A stretch of 5,898 nt of DNA, taken from contig CAZEXP010000074.1 in the NCBI GenBank assembly GCA_964516845.1, positions 1-5,898 of the forward strand. Direction: 5' to 3'. Below the pieces are notes generated by a model. It made no database searches. It saw only the letters and a list, made by a program, of their open reading frames with translations, and was not told the origin of the DNA. Positions 5,152 through 5,898 of this stretch are shown here, piece after piece. Source of the DNA: JAPEKQ01 sp964516845 (GTDB taxonomy: Bacteria; Joyebacterota; Joyebacteria; Joyebacterales; Joyebacteraceae). Within the stretch, counting starts at the first letter, position 1. The number at the start of each line of letters is the position of its first letter. A program made the position numbers and the translations under genes.

Positions 5152-5898
5152 CTAGAACCAGCGCTTCCGCTTGAAGAATGCGACCATCAGCGTGAGTATG
5201 GTCAGCATGACACCCCAGACTGCGGCGTAGCCCCAGCGCCACGCGAGCTCCGGCATGTGCTGGAAGTTCATCCCGTAGACACCCGCAACGAACGTGAGCG
5301 GAATGAACACTGTGGCGATGACGGTGAGGACCTTCATCACCTCGTTCATCCGGTTGCTCACGCTCGACAGGTAGAGGTCGAGGAGGCCGGAGAGCATGTC
5401 CCGGAGGGACTCGATCGTGTCGATGACCTGGATCGTGTGGTCGTAGACATCACGAAGGTAGAGCATCGTCGCCGGCTCGATGAGAGGTGAGTCGTTCTTG
5501 GAGAGCGCGCTGATCACTTCCCGGAGAGGCCAGATGGCGCGACGAACGAGAATGGTCTCTCTCTTCAGCGTGTGGATCGTCCGCATGACCTCTTGCGACG
5601 GTTCGCGAGCCAGCTCCTCCTCGATGGCTTCGACCTGCTCGCCGATGGACTCCAGCAGGAGGAAGTACCCGTCGACCACCGCGTCGACGAGCGCGTACAT
5701 GAGGTAGTCGGCTCCCGCCTTGCGAATCCGGCCTCGACCGTTCCGGATACGCTCTCTGATGCCGTCAAAGACGTCGCCCGGCTTCTCCTGGAATGATAAG
5801 AGACACCCGTGCCTCAGCACGAAAGACACCTGCTCGTCCACGAATTCGCCCGTGCTTGCGTCGTACCGCGGCATCTTGAGCACGATGTAGAAGTAGTC
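5152..5898 (-). CDS. corA: CorA-type magnesium/cobalt channel (N-terminus cut by window)
   Basis: 248 residues are visible, ending at TAG (5154-5152). The frame stays open to the right edge with the family-typical 'DYFYIVLKMPRYD' stretch, so the true start lies outside; CorA proteins usually have about 310-350 residues, so some 70-100 are missing. The GTG at 5883 is internal. Visible parts: the end of the cytoplasmic alpha/beta domain; long helices with an acidic segment (E84-E100, EQVEAIEEELARE) and 'TLKRETILVRRAIWPLREVI' (110-129); the pore helix (about 185-208) ending in the signature YGMNF (GMN at 209-211) followed by HMPEL; a second membrane helix (about 222-242); and the basic tail KRKRWF. 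CorA forms homopentamers in the inner membrane and admits Mg2+, also Co2+ or Ni2+, gated by Mg2+ bound to the cytoplasmic domain. The gene is convergent with the UPF0316 gene, so it is not co-transcribed with it. The assignment is firm; ion preference is not readable here. Confidence 0.95.
   Translation of the reverse strand, partial: DYFYIVLKMPRYDASTGEFVDEQVSFVLRHGCLLSFQEKPGDVFDGIRERIRNGRGRIRKAGADYLMYALVDAVVDGYFLLLESIGEQVEAIEEELAREPSQEVMRTIHTLKRETILVRRAIWPLREVISALSKNDSPLIEPATMLYLRDVYDHTIQVIDTIESLRDMLSGLLDLYLSSVSNRMNEVMKVLTVIATVFIPLTFVAGVYGMNFQHMPELAWRWGYAAVWGVMLTILTLMVAFFKRKRWF

Overview
This window is GC-rich, densely coding bacterial DNA. It holds five protein genes, two of them cut by the window edges, and no RNA gene, CRISPR array, insertion sequence or phage gene that I can recognise. 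The partial gene at the left edge encodes a secreted protein ending in a 'SPNP...SLRYSL...VFDVSGRRV' segment. This is the start of a FlgD-Ig/type IX-like C-terminal sorting or anchoring domain, common in the FCB superphylum and in high-GC candidate phyla such as Eisenbacteria and Krumholzibacteriota. With two Sec-type signal peptides also present, a Gram-negative, environmental, FCB-like bacterium is the best guess. That is inference, and no gene here fixes the taxonomy.

Layout: (1) Positions 1-1602, minus strand: a secreted calcineurin-like metallophosphoesterase, missing its C-terminus. (2) Positions 1603-1872: a divergent intergenic region with a good promoter candidate in each direction (perfect TATAAT on minus, TATACT on plus) and a small hairpin over the phosphoesterase ribosome binding site. 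(3) Positions 1873-5115, plus strand: a likely three-gene transcription unit. It encodes a PurM/HypE-superfamily ATP-binding protein (AIR synthase-like), a secreted class C beta-lactamase-fold serine hydrolase with an extra N-terminal domain, and a small three-helix membrane protein of the UPF0316 (DUF5698/DUF2179) family. The gaps are 83 and 37 bases, with no visible terminator. (4) Positions 5116-5151: a short convergent gap with overlapping inverted repeats. (5) Positions 5152-5898, minus strand: a CorA-type divalent metal channel, missing its N-terminus.

The genes do not add up to an obvious single pathway. The AIR synthase-like protein has no hydrogenase (hyp) neighbours and no HypE C-terminal cysteine, so its substrate is open. 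The serine hydrolase and phosphoesterase both act outside the cytoplasm. UPF0316 and CorA are both inner-membrane proteins but lie in different transcription units. I found no clear evidence of an undescribed multi-gene system. The points most worth checking are the orphan AIR synthase-like enzyme with a cysteine in its TEGG-like motif, the hairpin on the phosphoesterase ribosome binding site, and the unassigned N-terminal domain of the serine hydrolase.
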